A stretch of 32,226 nt of DNA from Thiomargarita sp. (lineage in GTDB: Bacteria; Pseudomonadota; Gammaproteobacteria; Beggiatoales; Beggiatoaceae): positions 1 through 32,226 of the forward strand of contig DYNN01000028.1 in the NCBI GenBank assembly GCA_020721045.1. The letters are read 5' to 3'. Each line of letters starts with the position of its first letter. The first letter of the stretch is position 1. A program made the position numbers and the translations under genes. Under the pieces are notes generated by a model. That model was not told where the DNA came from and searched no databases. It saw nothing but the letters and a program-made list of their open reading frames with translations. Below, piece after piece: positions 16,070 to 25,927 of this stretch.

Positions 16070-17209
16070 ATGTATATTAAATCACTTGAATACTATGATG
16101 CTGATTCAGAATGGCAATTATTGTCTTTAGAATTGAATCAGCCACTTACTTTGCTAGTTGGCGCATCTGGTGTTGGTAAAACGCAAATCTTGCACAGCCT
16201 ACTTACGTTGCAACAAATTGCAAATGGTCGAGCTTTCAGTGGTATACAATGGAAAATAGCATTTGATGTAGATAAAAACCGTGCTTATACATGGGAGGGA
16301 AAATTTGAAAACCAATCAATAAGTTTGCTTAAAGACAAAATTGTATTTCCAGAACCTACTGTAGAATTACCAGAATTGACTTGTGAGAAATTAACACTAA
16401 ACGATAGTGATATATTTGTGAGAAATGGAGAGGAGACATTATTTAAAAGTAGGCTAACAATAAAACTTACTTCTCATCAAAGCATGTTAAAGTTAATAAC
16501 CGAAGACGATGTTTCACTTGCAAACCAAGATTTTTCTAAAATTCGATTGAGTGGTGAAAAATTTTCTTTTTGCCCTGATGGAAATAGAGAATTTATCTCA
16601 ATTTCTACTGCTGAATTTGAAAAATACAATTCTTTGGAAAAAGTTAAAGAAAGCAAAAAAAGCGCAGGGGCGAAATTATTTTTAGCTTATCAAAATGTTA
16701 AAGAAGCATTTGAATGGATCAAACAAGATTTTTTAGCCGTTTTTCCTCACGTTGAAGATTTAAAAGTTGAATTGATTCAACCTTTTAACTTTGCAGATGA
16801 AATATTTCCTGTCGTTTATATTAAAGAAAAGGGGGTAACACATTGGATTGGGGCGGGTAAAATATCTTCAGGCATGTTACGCACCCTAATGTTTATTATA
16901 GAAATTCACCTTTGTGCTGATGGTTCAGTTATTTTGATAGATGAATTTGAAAACAGCTTAGGCGTAAATTGCATTGATACTGTTACAGATTTCCTCACTA
17001 ATCATGAAAGAGATTTACAATTTATTATTACAACTCATCACCCTTATATTATCAATCATATTCCTTCTAAGTATTGGAAATTGGTTACTCGACAAGCTGG
17101 AAAAGTAACTACACGTGATGCAAGTGAATTTAATTTAGGTAATTCAAAGCACGAAGCTTTTATTCAATTGATGAATTTAGATGAGTATAATGAAGGTGTT
17201 GCTGTATGA
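16070..17209 (+). CDS. AAA/ABC-type ATPase of a putative two-gene defence cassette
   Basis: The 379-residue protein is an OLD/RecF-like ATPase. Walker A is GASGVGKT (31-38), an ABC-signature-like KISSGMLRTL lies at 264-273, Walker B is SVILIDEFEN (286-295, with D291 and E292), and a switch His pair lies in TTHHPYI (321-327). The middle (about 60-255) is diverged, as expected for the variable insert of these proteins. The stop overlaps the start of a TOPRIM-like gene by four bases. ATPase plus TOPRIM pairs occur in OLD-related anti-phage systems such as PARIS and AbiL, so a defence role is inferred from organisation. It sits between a copper chaperone and tyrS, as an inserted cassette would. 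Confidence 0.8.
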   Translation: MYIKSLEYYDADSEWQLLSLELNQPLTLLVGASGVGKTQILHSLLTLQQIANGRAFSGIQWKIAFDVDKNRAYTWEGKFENQSISLLKDKIVFPEPTVELPELTCEKLTLNDSDIFVRNGEETLFKSRLTIKLTSHQSMLKLITEDDVSLANQDFSKIRLSGEKFSFCPDGNREFISISTAEFEKYNSLEKVKESKKSAGAKLFLAYQNVKEAFEWIKQDFLAVFPHVEDLKVELIQPFNFADEIFPVVYIKEKGVTHWIGAGKISSGMLRTLMFIIEIHLCADGSVILIDEFENSLGVNCIDTVTDFLTNHERDLQFIITTHHPYIINHIPSKYWKLVTRQAGKVTTRDASEFNLGNSKHEAFIQLMNLDEYNEGVAV

Positions 17210-17877
17210 ATTTGTATTTTTTAGTAGAAGGTAAAACTGAAAAAAAAGTATATCCTGCTTGGCTTAAATATTTAACCCCTCATTTAACAAAAATTTCTAA
17301 TGCCAGTGAAGTTAAAGAAAATAACTATTATATTATCAGTGGCATGGGTTATCCCAGTCTATTAGACAACCATCTAATTAATGCAGTTGAAGAAGTTAAT
17401 GAATTAGGAAAATATGATTATTTAGTGATTTCATTGGATGCTGATGATTGCAAAGTTGAGGATAGAGTTGCAGAAGTAAATAATAAGATTTCACAAAAAA
17501 AAGTTCAGTTAAAAAATTGTCAATTGTGGATTATCGTACAAAATCGTTGTATTGAAACTTGGTTTATGGGAAATAGTAATGTATTTACGCGTAATCCTAG
17601 CCCAAATTTTACTCCATTTTCAACACATTATGATGTTTCAACTAATGATCCAGAATACATGGAAAAACCGAAACATTTTAGTGGCACTATTGGACAATAT
17701 CATAAAAAATACTTAACTCATATGTTAAAAGAAAAAAATGTCAATTATTCTGAAACATTACCACAAGCAGTGACAGAATCACATTATATAGAACAATTAC
17801 AATTGAGAGTCAAAAAACAACCTACTCATTTAAAAACATTGCAAAATTTCTTTCAATTGCTTGAAATAACTGCTTAA
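17206..17877 (+). CDS. TOPRIM-like (DUF4276/RloB-like) partner of the AAA ATPase
   Basis: The 223-residue protein begins with a TOPRIM-type strand and acidic motif, [12 protein letters not shown] (4-15, with E8 and E12). A second acidic site is [10 protein letters not shown] (72-81, with D78, D80 and D81). These would bind the metal ions of a nuclease. A later segment, [12 protein letters not shown], resembles the conserved aromatic motif of DUF4276/RloB proteins. I infer a nuclease effector controlled by the ATPase upstream, whose stop codon it overlaps (ATGA). The family is not identified with certainty: DUF4276, RloB and PARIS AriB (DUF4435) are alternatives. Confidence 0.68.
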   Translation: MNLYFLVEGKTEKKVYPAWLKYLTPHLTKISNASEVKENNYYIISGMGYPSLLDNHLINAVEEVNELGKYDYLVISLDADDCKVEDRVAEVNNKISQKKVQLKNCQLWIIVQNRCIETWFMGNSNVFTRNPSPNFTPFSTHYDVSTNDPEYMEKPKHFSGTIGQYHKKYLTHMLKEKNVNYSETLPQAVTESHYIEQLQLRVKKQPTHLKTLQNFFQLLEITA

Positions 17878-17903
17878 ATATAACAATAAATAGAGATTTA
17901 CTC

Positions 17904-19097
17904 ATGCTGACAGAAACCCTCGCACAAATCAAACAAGGTGTTCATGAATTATTGCTAGAAGAAGAATTAATTCATAAACTTAAAAAAAATATTCCTCTCC
18001 GCATTAAAGCCGGTTTTGATCCCACTGCGCCTGATTTACATTTAGGACATACTGTTTTATTAAATAAATTACGTCAATTTCAACAATTAGGGCATAAAAT
18101 TCTATTTTTAATCGGCGATTTTACGGGAATGATTGGTGATCCAACTGGTAAAAATATTACTCGTCAACCACTTACTATTGAACAAGTCGCTGAAAATGCT
18201 AAAACCTATCAAGAGCAAATTTACAAAATTCTCGATCCAGAAACCACTGAAATTTGTTTCAATTCCCATTGGATGAGTAAAATGCAAGCCAGTGATATGA
18301 TACAACTGGCAGCTAAACATACCGTAGCACGCATGTTAGAACGCGATGATTTTCATAAACGTTATACCAATGGTCAACCGATTGCCATTCACGAATTTTT
18401 ATATCCATTGATTCAAGGTTATGATTCTGTTGTATTAAAATCTGATGTAGAATTAGGTGGTACGGATCAAAAATTTAACTTGCTAGTTGGCAGAGAATTG
18501 CAAAAACAGGATGGACAAGAACCGCAAGTTGTCCTGATGATGCCGATTTTGGAAGGTTTAGATGGTGTACAAAAAATGTCTAAATCATTAGGGAATTATA
18601 TCAGTATTCATGAGTCGCCGAATGAAATATTTGGTAAGTTAATGTCTATTTCTGATGAATTAATGTGGCGTTATATTGATTTGCTCAGTTTTAAAACTAT
18701 TACAGAAATTCAACAATGGAAACAATCAGTTGTTGAAGGAAAAAATCCGCGAGATGTTAAAGTTGAATTTGCGCAAGAAATTGTTGAACGTTTCCACAGT
18801 CGTAGTGCTGCTGTTCATGCCTATGAAGAATTTGTAGCACGTTTTAAACAAGGTGAATTACCTGAAGATTTAGCAGAAATGACCGTGTCCACAGACGGTA
18901 ATCCTATTGCCATTGCTAATTTACTCAAAGAAGCAGGTTTAACTGCAAGCACTTCTGAATCTATGCGTATGATAAAACAAGGCGCAGTTAAAATTGATGG
19001 GGAAAAAGTTGCAGATGCTCATTTACAAATTTCCGCAGGAACGAACCACATTTATCAAGTAGGAAAACGTCGATTTGCACGGATTTTTATTCAATAA
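17904..19097 (+). CDS. tyrS: Tyrosyl-tRNA synthetase
   Basis: The enzyme charges tRNA-Tyr. The 397-residue class I synthetase carries HLGH (46-49) and KMSKS (224-228), the two ATP-binding signatures, and a C-terminal S4 RNA-binding domain (about 335-397, including [18 protein letters not shown]). Its length and the [15 protein letters not shown] context match the TyrZ-like group of bacterial TyrRS. It lies 26 bases after the TOPRIM-like gene, and the MORN gene follows after about 34 bases. I see no T-box or similar leader. Confidence 0.97.
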   Translation: MLTETLAQIKQGVHELLLEEELIHKLKKNIPLRIKAGFDPTAPDLHLGHTVLLNKLRQFQQLGHKILFLIGDFTGMIGDPTGKNITRQPLTIEQVAENAKTYQEQIYKILDPETTEICFNSHWMSKMQASDMIQLAAKHTVARMLERDDFHKRYTNGQPIAIHEFLYPLIQGYDSVVLKSDVELGGTDQKFNLLVGRELQKQDGQEPQVVLMMPILEGLDGVQKMSKSLGNYISIHESPNEIFGKLMSISDELMWRYIDLLSFKTITEIQQWKQSVVEGKNPRDVKVEFAQEIVERFHSRSAAVHAYEEFVARFKQGELPEDLAEMTVSTDGNPIAIANLLKEAGLTASTSESMRMIKQGAVKIDGEKVADAHLQISAGTNHIYQVGKRRFARIFIQ

Positions 19098-19131
19098 CCG
19101 ACTGTTTTATTTAAAAATAGGAGTAGTGATT

Positions 19132-20019
19132 ATGCCACAATATCTTAAATATTTCTGTGTTGGGTTGCTTTCTATTTTAATTTTACCACTTTATGCTGCT
19201 GATAATACGAAAAAAGTACAATCAGTGGTTTGGGCGAATGGCGATCATTATGAAGGTAACTATGTAGGTCAATATCGCACTGGTAAAGGGGTTTATACTT
19301 GGAAAAATGGCGATCGTTATGAAGGTGATTTTTTTCAAGGTAAACGACATGGTGAAGGTGTTTATACTTGGAAAAATGGTGATCGTTATGAAGGTTGGTA
19401 TGCAGACGATCAACGACATGGTAGAGGTACATACATTTGGGCAGGCGGCGAACGTGAAGAAGGCTTTTTTATTGAAGGACATTTGGTACAATTAGACGCG
19501 CCATCAGTACCACAATCCACTAATATTCAACAAGTTATTTTTACTTATCCTAATGGTGATCGCTATGAAGGTGATTTTATTAATGGACAACGTACTGGTC
19601 ATGGAGTTTATACTTGGGCAAATGGCGATCGTTATGAGGGGGAATTTAATAATGGTCAACGTCATGGTGGCGGTAAGTATGTTTGGGTAAATAAAGATAG
19701 CTATACAGGACAATACTTTAATGATCAACGCCACGATGATCAAGCGACTTATTATTGGAATAATGGTGATGAATATATGGGGAGTTTTGTCAGCGGAAAA
19801 CGAACTGGTTATGGTCAACTAAAATGGAATTTTGGTGATCGTTATGAAGGAAATTTTATTAATAGTCAGCGTACTGGCACTGGTACTTATTTTAATATCG
19901 GTGGTGATCGTTATGAAGGACAATTTATTGCAGGTAAACGTGTAGGTAAAGGTCTCTTGATTGCCAATGATGGTACTCAACAAGAACTAGAATACCGAGA
20001 TGGTCAACGTGTTAAATAG
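19132..20019 (+). CDS. Secreted MORN-repeat protein
   Basis: From this start the protein has 295 residues. A signal peptide (1-23, ending in YAA) is followed by about nine or ten MORN repeats of 23 residues (consensus GDRYEGxFxxGxRxGxGxYxWxN) in two blocks, about 36-117 and 138-275. MORN repeats form elongated beta-hairpin rods that bind lipids or proteins. In bacteria such exported forms are mostly uncharacterised. The frame is open from 19075, overlapping tyrS, but AGGAG at 19119-19123 and the signal peptide fix the start at 19132. The next gene follows by 11 bases with its own ribosome-binding site, so the pair is probably co-translated. Confidence 0.85.
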   Translation: MPQYLKYFCVGLLSILILPLYAADNTKKVQSVVWANGDHYEGNYVGQYRTGKGVYTWKNGDRYEGDFFQGKRHGEGVYTWKNGDRYEGWYADDQRHGRGTYIWAGGEREEGFFIEGHLVQLDAPSVPQSTNIQQVIFTYPNGDRYEGDFINGQRTGHGVYTWANGDRYEGEFNNGQRHGGGKYVWVNKDSYTGQYFNDQRHDDQATYYWNNGDEYMGSFVSGKRTGYGQLKWNFGDRYEGNFINSQRTGTGTYFNIGGDRYEGQFIAGKRVGKGLLIANDGTQQELEYRDGQRVK

Positions 20020-20030
20020 GAGAATGTTCA

Positions 20031-20822
20031 ATGATGAAAGTTATTGTTTTATCAGTTATTAGTGGGTTTGCAACTGTTTCTTTTGTATACGCAGACCCAA
20101 TTAAGTGTTGGACTAATGAAGATGGTGTGATGGAGTGTGGAAATTTTGTGCCTCCTGAATATTCGCAACAAGGTTATGCTGAACGTAATGAGCAGGGCGT
20201 TGTGGTCAAAAAAATTGAACGTGCTAAAACACCTGAAGAAATTGCTGCACTGAAGGCGAAAGAAGATGAACAGAAAGCGTTAGAGCAAACACTGAAAGAA
20301 CAAGAAGAGAACGATCGTGAGTTGTTGATGCAATTTAGCACAGAAGATGATATCGACACGCAAAAAACAGCGCGTTTGAGTGCGATCGATGGTGTTACCA
20401 ATGCGATTGAATCTTATGTAGGTAGTTTGAAAGGTAACTTAGAAGATTTAGAAAGTAGTGTGGTACAAGGTAATGAAACAATTGAAAAATCTGAAAAAAG
20501 ACAGGTAGAATTCAAAAAAGAATTAGCCAGTTTAGCATCCAGTACTGATGAGGAAGACAAAGTAAAGGCGCGTCAGAAAGTGATTAATGATGCCTTACCG
20601 AAATTACAACGTGATATTGATGAAACAATTGTTCAATTGGAAAAAGCCAATAAAGACATTACAGATATCAAATATCGAATCAAGACTAACGAGGATACAT
20701 TGACTAAGAAACGGCTTGAAAAAGAAAGTGTTGAACAACAGTACACCGATTATCTAACACGTTTTCGTGAAATTATGCAACGTCGTAAACAGGTCGAAAT
20801 TGAGCATCCTGTCACTGAATAG
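20031..20822 (+). CDS. Periplasmic coiled-coil protein with DUF4124-like N-terminus
   Basis: The 263-residue protein has a signal peptide (1-21, ending in VYA). A short segment with two cysteines, KCWTNEDGVMECGNFVPPE, resembles the DUF4124 domain found at the N-terminus of many gammaproteobacterial exported proteins. From about 65 to 250 it is almost entirely charged helix with heptad-like spacing, so a long coiled coil is likely. AGGAGA at 20018-20023 is well placed for the ATG at 20031. It follows the MORN-repeat gene closely, suggesting a joint periplasmic role. A GC-rich hairpin follows the stop. Specific function unknown. Confidence 0.75.
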   Translation: MMKVIVLSVISGFATVSFVYADPIKCWTNEDGVMECGNFVPPEYSQQGYAERNEQGVVVKKIERAKTPEEIAALKAKEDEQKALEQTLKEQEENDRELLMQFSTEDDIDTQKTARLSAIDGVTNAIESYVGSLKGNLEDLESSVVQGNETIEKSEKRQVEFKKELASLASSTDEEDKVKARQKVINDALPKLQRDIDETIVQLEKANKDITDIKYRIKTNEDTLTKKRLEKESVEQQYTDYLTRFREIMQRRKQVEIEHPVTE

Positions 20823-20840
20823 TACTCGTTATCAAACATG

Positions 20841-20863
20841 GTGCATGAGTTTCTTTCATGCAC
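20841..20863. terminator. Hairpin after the coiled-coil gene
   Basis: Perfect 8-base arms gtgcatga (20841-20848) and tcatgcac (20856-20863) with a 7-base loop lie 19 bases after the stop codon. There is no T run behind it, so it may stabilise the transcript end or work with Rho rather than being a classical terminator. Confidence 0.4.
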
Positions 20864-20958
20864 TCACTTCAAAAATTTATATCTGCATATTGCGCGATTA
20901 AGCACAATATTACATTATTCAAATCTTCTATAAATCACAACAACTTAAATTATATAAC

Positions 20959-22617
20959 ATGCTTTATTTTCGCCAATTGATACGCCTTTTGACTATTTAT
21001 CGTATTATTACTCGTTATGGGTTAGATGAGTTGCTTTTTTCTACCAAAATTTTACGTCCCTTATTTTTGCTATCGCGTCTAACGCCCGGTTATTGGCTGT
21101 GTCCAAAACATCTCACACGTGGTATGCGTATTCGATTAGCGATTGAAGCATTAGGTCCGATTTTTATCAAATTTGGACAAATCTTATCTACACGTCGAGA
21201 TTTGTTACCTGATGATATTGCAATTGAATTGGCTAAACTGCAAGATCATGTTGCACCTTTTCGTGGTGAACAAGCGCGTCAAATCATCGAACGTGCCTAT
21301 GCGCCGCGCAAAATAGCAGAAGTTTTTGCTGAATTTGATACAAATCCAATAGCTGCAGCTTCTATTGCACAAGTCCATGCAGCACGTTTACACAATGGAC
21401 GTGAAGTTGTAATCAAAGTATTGCGTCCAGGGATTAAACAACAAATTCGTCGTGATATAGAATTACTTTTCTTGATTGCAAAATTATTAAATTATTGGTC
21501 GGAAGGGCGACGATTGAGACCCATCGAAGTCGTTGCTGAATTTGAAAAAAATTTACACGATGAGCTTGATTTAATGCAAGAAGCAGCCAATTGTGCTCAG
21601 TTGAAACGTAATTTTAAAGAATCTAATGTATTGTATATCCCTGAAATTGAATGGGATTATACCCATCGTCACATTATGGTTGTTGAACGCGTCAGTGGTC
21701 TAGCCGTTAGTGATATAGAAACATTAAAACAAAAGGGCGTTAATTTAAAATATTTGGCTGAAATTGGTGTAGAAATTTTCTTTACCCAAGTATTTATTCA
21801 TAACTTTTTTCATGCCGACATGCATCCGGGTAATATTTTCATCGATGCCACTAATCCACAACGTCCTCACTATGTGGCAGTTGATTTTGGTATTATGGGT
21901 ACGCTGAGTCGTAAAGATCAACATTATTTAGCTGAGAATTTTTTAGCCTTTTTTCAACGAGATTATTTGCGGGTGGCAGAATTACATGTTCACTCGGGCT
22001 GGGTGCCTCATGGTACGCGGGTAGAAGAATTTGAAGGTGCGATTCGCAGTGTATGTGAACCGATTTTTGATCGTCCAATTAAAGAAATTTCCTTTGGCAT
22101 GGTACTACTTCGTTTATTTCAAACCGCGCGTCGTTTTCACATGGAAGTACAACCCCAATTAGTGTTATTGCAAAAAACTTTATTAAATATCGAAGGTTTA
22201 GGACGACAACTTTATCCTGATTTAGATTTATGGAAAACAGCCAAACCCTTCTTAGAACGTTGGATGGATGAACGAATTGGTATGCGTGCTTTTATTAAGG
22301 GTATTCAAGCAAATTTACCGTTATGGGCAGAAAAATTACCCGATATGCCATTGTTATTACACGATACTTTAGTGAAACGACAAACAGAATCACACCATAT
22401 TCATCAACTCAGTGAAGAAATAGGCAAAATTCGGCAAGATATGCAACATCAACAACGCCACATGAGCTTAATCATAATTGGTTGTAGTTTATTGATTTGT
22501 GCCAGTCTTATTTTTACTTTAGGAATTAAAGAATCTTGGAATATCAATCAATTAGGTAGTATATTAGCGATTGCTGGAAGTGCGATGCTATTTTTGACTT
22601 GGCTTAAAGAAAAGTAA
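20959..22617 (+). CDS. ubiB: UbiB-type atypical kinase/ATPase for ubiquinone synthesis
   Basis: UbiB is an ABC1/ADCK protein-kinase-like ATPase that supports the ubiquinone complex at the inner membrane. The 552-residue protein has the family's KFGQ (71-74, with STRRDLLPDD after it), the Ala-rich nucleotide loop AAASIAQ (132-138), K153 in VIKVLRPG, HADMHPGNIF and VDFGIMG. The C-terminus has two hydrophobic segments (about 508-528 and 534-548), as in E. coli UbiB (546 residues). ubiE and ubiJ, its usual neighbours, are not here. No clear ribosome-binding site is seen before the ATG. Confidence 0.93.
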   Translation: MLYFRQLIRLLTIYRIITRYGLDELLFSTKILRPLFLLSRLTPGYWLCPKHLTRGMRIRLAIEALGPIFIKFGQILSTRRDLLPDDIAIELAKLQDHVAPFRGEQARQIIERAYAPRKIAEVFAEFDTNPIAAASIAQVHAARLHNGREVVIKVLRPGIKQQIRRDIELLFLIAKLLNYWSEGRRLRPIEVVAEFEKNLHDELDLMQEAANCAQLKRNFKESNVLYIPEIEWDYTHRHIMVVERVSGLAVSDIETLKQKGVNLKYLAEIGVEIFFTQVFIHNFFHADMHPGNIFIDATNPQRPHYVAVDFGIMGTLSRKDQHYLAENFLAFFQRDYLRVAELHVHSGWVPHGTRVEEFEGAIRSVCEPIFDRPIKEISFGMVLLRLFQTARRFHMEVQPQLVLLQKTLLNIEGLGRQLYPDLDLWKTAKPFLERWMDERIGMRAFIKGIQANLPLWAEKLPDMPLLLHDTLVKRQTESHHIHQLSEEIGKIRQDMQHQQRHMSLIIIGCSLLICASLIFTLGIKESWNINQLGSILAIAGSAMLFLTWLKEK

Positions 22618-22667
22618 AATTATAAGAACTACTATTTTAATTGAATAATACAGAAACAACTTAAAAT

Positions 22668-22684
22668 ATGGCATACTATGCCAT
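22668..22684. promoter_or_regulatory. 17-base perfect palindrome upstream of yajC
   Basis: The sequence atggcat-act-atgccat is a 7-3-7 perfect inverted repeat ending 32 bases before the yajC ATG. Its size and position suit a dimeric repressor operator or a small leader hairpin. No known operator was recognised and no second copy is seen. Confidence 0.35.
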
Positions 22685-22716
22685 TTCAACTTTACTTTAA
22701 ATGATGGAGGAATCAA

Positions 22717-23040
22717 ATGGAATTTTTTATAGAAAGTGCATGGGCTGAGGCACCTGCACCGGGTGGCGATTTGATGAGTCTTATACCACTTGTATTGCTA
22801 TTTTTGGTGTTCTATTTTTTACTCATCCGCCCGCAGACAAAACGCGCTAAAGAACATAGAAAAATGATTGATGCGCTTGCCAAAGGAGATGAAATTGTAA
22901 CAAATGGCGGTTTGCTGGGTAAAATCATTGAGTTAGGGGAAAATTTCGTCGTTATTGAAATTGCACCAAACATTGAAGTCAAATTGCAACGCCACGCAGT
23001 TGCTGTTGTTATGCCTAAAGGCACAATTAAAACATTATAA
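22717..23040 (+). CDS. yajC: Preprotein translocase subunit YajC
   Basis: YajC is a small inner-membrane protein associated with the SecDF complex. The 107-residue protein has a single membrane segment (about 20-41, LIPLVLLFLVFYFLLIRPQ), followed by the diagnostic RPQTKRAKEHRKMIDALAKGD and the cytoplasmic VTNGGLLGKI region. GGAGG before the ATG is a strong ribosome-binding site. It begins the yajC-secD-secF cluster; tgt, which often lies upstream, is not here. Confidence 0.96.
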   Translation: MEFFIESAWAEAPAPGGDLMSLIPLVLLFLVFYFLLIRPQTKRAKEHRKMIDALAKGDEIVTNGGLLGKIIELGENFVVIEIAPNIEVKLQRHAVAVVMPKGTIKTL

Positions 23041-23067
23041 ATTTATCAACCTTCTATATATACACGA

Positions 23068-24948
23068 ATGAACAAATATCCGCATTGGAAATATTTTCTA
23101 ATCATTGTTATTTTGGCTGTTTGTACGTTGTATGCTTTACCTAATTTGTTTGGTGAAGACCCAGCGGTGCAAATTTCGCCTACTTATGCTTCTGAAGGTA
23201 AAATTACCCCAGAAATGCAAAAAACGATTGAAGGCAAACTACAAGTTGCTAATATAAAATACGATCGTATTGATTCTTCTCCTGAACAATTGTTGATACG
23301 CTTTACTGATACTGATACACAATTGGACGCTTACTCTTTGCTGAAAGATATATTACACCAAGAAATGCCCGGTTATGTTGCAGCGCAAAATTTGGCTTCA
23401 GCAACACCTGATTGGTTGACCAGTTTGGGCGCAAAACCAATGTATTTAGGGCTAGATTTGCGCGGTGGAGTACATTTTTTGATGCAAGTTGATATGGAAA
23501 CTGCTATTCGTCAAGATCAAGAACAGTATCTCGATGAATTTCGTACTTTATTTAGAGAAAATAAATTGCGTTACAAAGGGTTAACGCGTGTCACTCAGGA
23601 TAAAGGGGGAATTTCTGTCACTTTTACCGAAAAACAAGTACGTGATCAAGCACATAAGATTATTGTTGCTAATTATGATGATTTAGATGCAACTGATAAA
23701 GATGGCATAGACGAATTTAGTGTTTTTTTCACTTTTACCGAAGTTTCTCTTAAAAATCGTCAAAATCAAGCATTAGAACAAAATATTACCACTTTACGTA
23801 ATCGTGTCAATGAATTAGGTGTTGCAGAACCTGTGATTCAACGACAAGGTGATGATCGTATTGTTGTGCAATTACCGGGTGTACAAGATACTGCCCGAGC
23901 AAAAGAAATTTTAGGCGCAACAGCCACTTTAGAATTTCGCTTAGTTGAAGGTGATCGTGACCAATGGTATCTTGCTGAAAAAGAAGGTAAAGTTCCAGTT
24001 AATGCACGTTTATATAAGCAACGCAATGGTCCTTCAATTTTGTTAAATCGGCGTGTGATTGCAACTGGTGACCAAATTGTCGATGCCTCTGCTGGTATCG
24101 ATCAACAAACCGGTAGTCCTGCGGCTATGGTGCGTTTAGATGGTAAAGGTGCAAAACGTATGTTTGATACCACTGACAAAAATGTAGGCGAACCAATGGC
24201 GGTGGTGTTCATCGAATATAACCTCGAAACAAAAGTAGTAGATGGAAAAATTGTTAAAGAACGCAAAAAAGTGGAAGAAGTTGTTAATGTTGCTACAATT
24301 CGGGAAGCTTTTGGTAAGCGTTTTCAAATCACTGGGCTCACCTTTAACGAAGCCTCTAATTTAGCTTTGATTTTACGTGCTGGTGCCTTAAAAGCTCCAA
24401 TGGAAATTATCGAAGAACGCACTGTCGGTCCCAGCTTAGGTAAAGAAAATATCCGACAAGGTATTATTTCTATCGTTGTTGGTTTTCTTTCAGTACTTTT
24501 ATTCATGTTGTGGCGTTATCGTGCATTTGGTATGGTAGCTAACTTGTCATTATTGTTGAATGTTGTCGTATTAATTTCCTTATTATCACTGCTGCAAGCA
24601 ACTTTGACTTTACCCGGTATTGCGGGGATTGTACTGACTTTAGGGATGGCTGTTGATGCTAATGTATTGATTTTTGAACGTATTCGTGAGGAATTGCATA
24701 ATAAAAATAGCCCTCAAGCCAGTATTCACTCCGGTTTTGAAAAAGCTTTTGGTACGATTGCAGACTCAAATATTACAACGTTAATTGCCGGCGTTATGCT
24801 ATTTGGTTTTGGTACCGGTGCGATTAAAGGATTTGCCATCACACTGTCTTTAGGCATTTTAACTTCGATGTTCACTGCTATATTTGTAGGTCGTGCGATG
24901 ATCAATTTACTGTACGGTGGCAAAAAACTACAAAAATTATCCATCTAA
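23068..24948 (+). CDS. secD: Protein translocase subunit SecD
   Basis: SecD with SecF uses the proton gradient to pull exported proteins through SecYEG. The 626-residue protein has one N-terminal membrane segment (about 8-29), the LGLDLRGGVHFLMQVD motif, a large periplasmic region (about 30-450) and five C-terminal membrane segments. The final conserved stretch is GMAVDANVLIFERIREE. Length is like E. coli SecD (615). It follows yajC by 27 bases and precedes secF by 46. Confidence 0.97.
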   Translation: MNKYPHWKYFLIIVILAVCTLYALPNLFGEDPAVQISPTYASEGKITPEMQKTIEGKLQVANIKYDRIDSSPEQLLIRFTDTDTQLDAYSLLKDILHQEMPGYVAAQNLASATPDWLTSLGAKPMYLGLDLRGGVHFLMQVDMETAIRQDQEQYLDEFRTLFRENKLRYKGLTRVTQDKGGISVTFTEKQVRDQAHKIIVANYDDLDATDKDGIDEFSVFFTFTEVSLKNRQNQALEQNITTLRNRVNELGVAEPVIQRQGDDRIVVQLPGVQDTARAKEILGATATLEFRLVEGDRDQWYLAEKEGKVPVNARLYKQRNGPSILLNRRVIATGDQIVDASAGIDQQTGSPAAMVRLDGKGAKRMFDTTDKNVGEPMAVVFIEYNLETKVVDGKIVKERKKVEEVVNVATIREAFGKRFQITGLTFNEASNLALILRAGALKAPMEIIEERTVGPSLGKENIRQGIISIVVGFLSVLLFMLWRYRAFGMVANLSLLLNVVVLISLLSLLQATLTLPGIAGIVLTLGMAVDANVLIFERIREELHNKNSPQASIHSGFEKAFGTIADSNITTLIAGVMLFGFGTGAIKGFAITLSLGILTSMFTAIFVGRAMINLLYGGKKLQKLSI

Positions 24949-24994
24949 AGTATATTATTTTTATCATTTATCGCTCACATTGAGAGAGTAAATT

Positions 24995-25927
24995 ATGCGT
25001 TATTTAAGTAGATTTGACTACAATTTTGATTTTTTAGGAAAACGTCTTTACGCCATCATTGCATCAGGTATACTCATTGCTATTGCGTTATTCTCGATTT
25101 TATATCAAGGACTCGTGCTAGGTGTTGATTTTACTGGGGGTGTGTTGGTTGAAGTGGGTTATAGTAATTCAGTTACTTTAGACGGAATTCGTGACAAATT
25201 ACATAACAATGGCTTTGAGGATGCTGTGGTGCAACATTTTGGTACTACCAGTGATGTATTAATTCGTCTAGGTGTACATGAAGAAATTAATGATCAAACA
25301 CTCAGCACAAAAATTTTAGCGTTATTACAACAAGATGGACAACAAGTAGACATGCGTCGTATCGAATTTGTTGGTCCACAAGTCGGTAACGAATTGATTG
25401 AAGATGGTGGCTTAGCTGTACTTTATACGTTGCTTGGCATCCTTATGTACGTGGCTTTTCGCTTTGAATATCGCTTTTCCATTGGTGCAGTTGCGGCTTT
25501 AATACATGATACTATCATTACCGTGGGCTATTTTTCTCTGTTTAGAGTCGAATTCGATCTCACTGTATTGGCAGCTATTTTAGCAGTTATTGGTTATTCG
25601 TTGAATGATACCGTGGTCGTATTTGATCGAGTTCGCGAAAATTTTCTTAAGTTTCGTAAAAAAAATACAATTGAAATCATGAATTTATCTAACAACGAAG
25701 TGTTAAGCCGCACGATCATGACTTCACTAACAACCTTACTCGTTGTTGTCGTTCTATTCCTTATGGGTGGCGAATTAATCCACGGTTTTGCCACCGCATT
25801 GCTTATTGGCATCGTTGTCGGTACCTACTCATCCATTTACATTGCAAGTGTAGTGGCACTGGCGTTAGGCGTGAATCGCACTGACTTAGCACCTATTCCC
25901 AAAGAAGGGATAAACAAAAGCGAATAA
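24995..25927 (+). CDS. secF: Protein translocase subunit SecF
   Basis: The 310-residue partner of SecD has six membrane segments. Conserved motifs are LGVDFTGGVLVEV near the first segment, the RRIEFVGPQVG segment, and GYSLNDTVVVFDRVREN in the proton-channel region. Length is close to E. coli SecF (323). The GAGAG before the ATG supports the start. It ends the sec cluster. Confidence 0.97.
   Translation: MRYLSRFDYNFDFLGKRLYAIIASGILIAIALFSILYQGLVLGVDFTGGVLVEVGYSNSVTLDGIRDKLHNNGFEDAVVQHFGTTSDVLIRLGVHEEINDQTLSTKILALLQQDGQQVDMRRIEFVGPQVGNELIEDGGLAVLYTLLGILMYVAFRFEYRFSIGAVAALIHDTIITVGYFSLFRVEFDLTVLAAILAVIGYSLNDTVVVFDRVRENFLKFRKKNTIEIMNLSNNEVLSRTIMTSLTTLLVVVVLFLMGGELIHGFATALLIGIVVGTYSSIYIASVVALALGVNRTDLAPIPKEGINKSE

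Noticed and set aside
16048-17903. Attachment-site repeats flanking the ATPase/TOPRIM cassette
   Set aside because: I compared both flanks and saw no direct or inverted repeat, and there is no integrase or tRNA.
19172-19818. Several antisense and alternative-frame reading frames in the MORN gene
   Set aside because: They arise from the 69-base repeat period in a repetitive coding sequence and have low-complexity translations.
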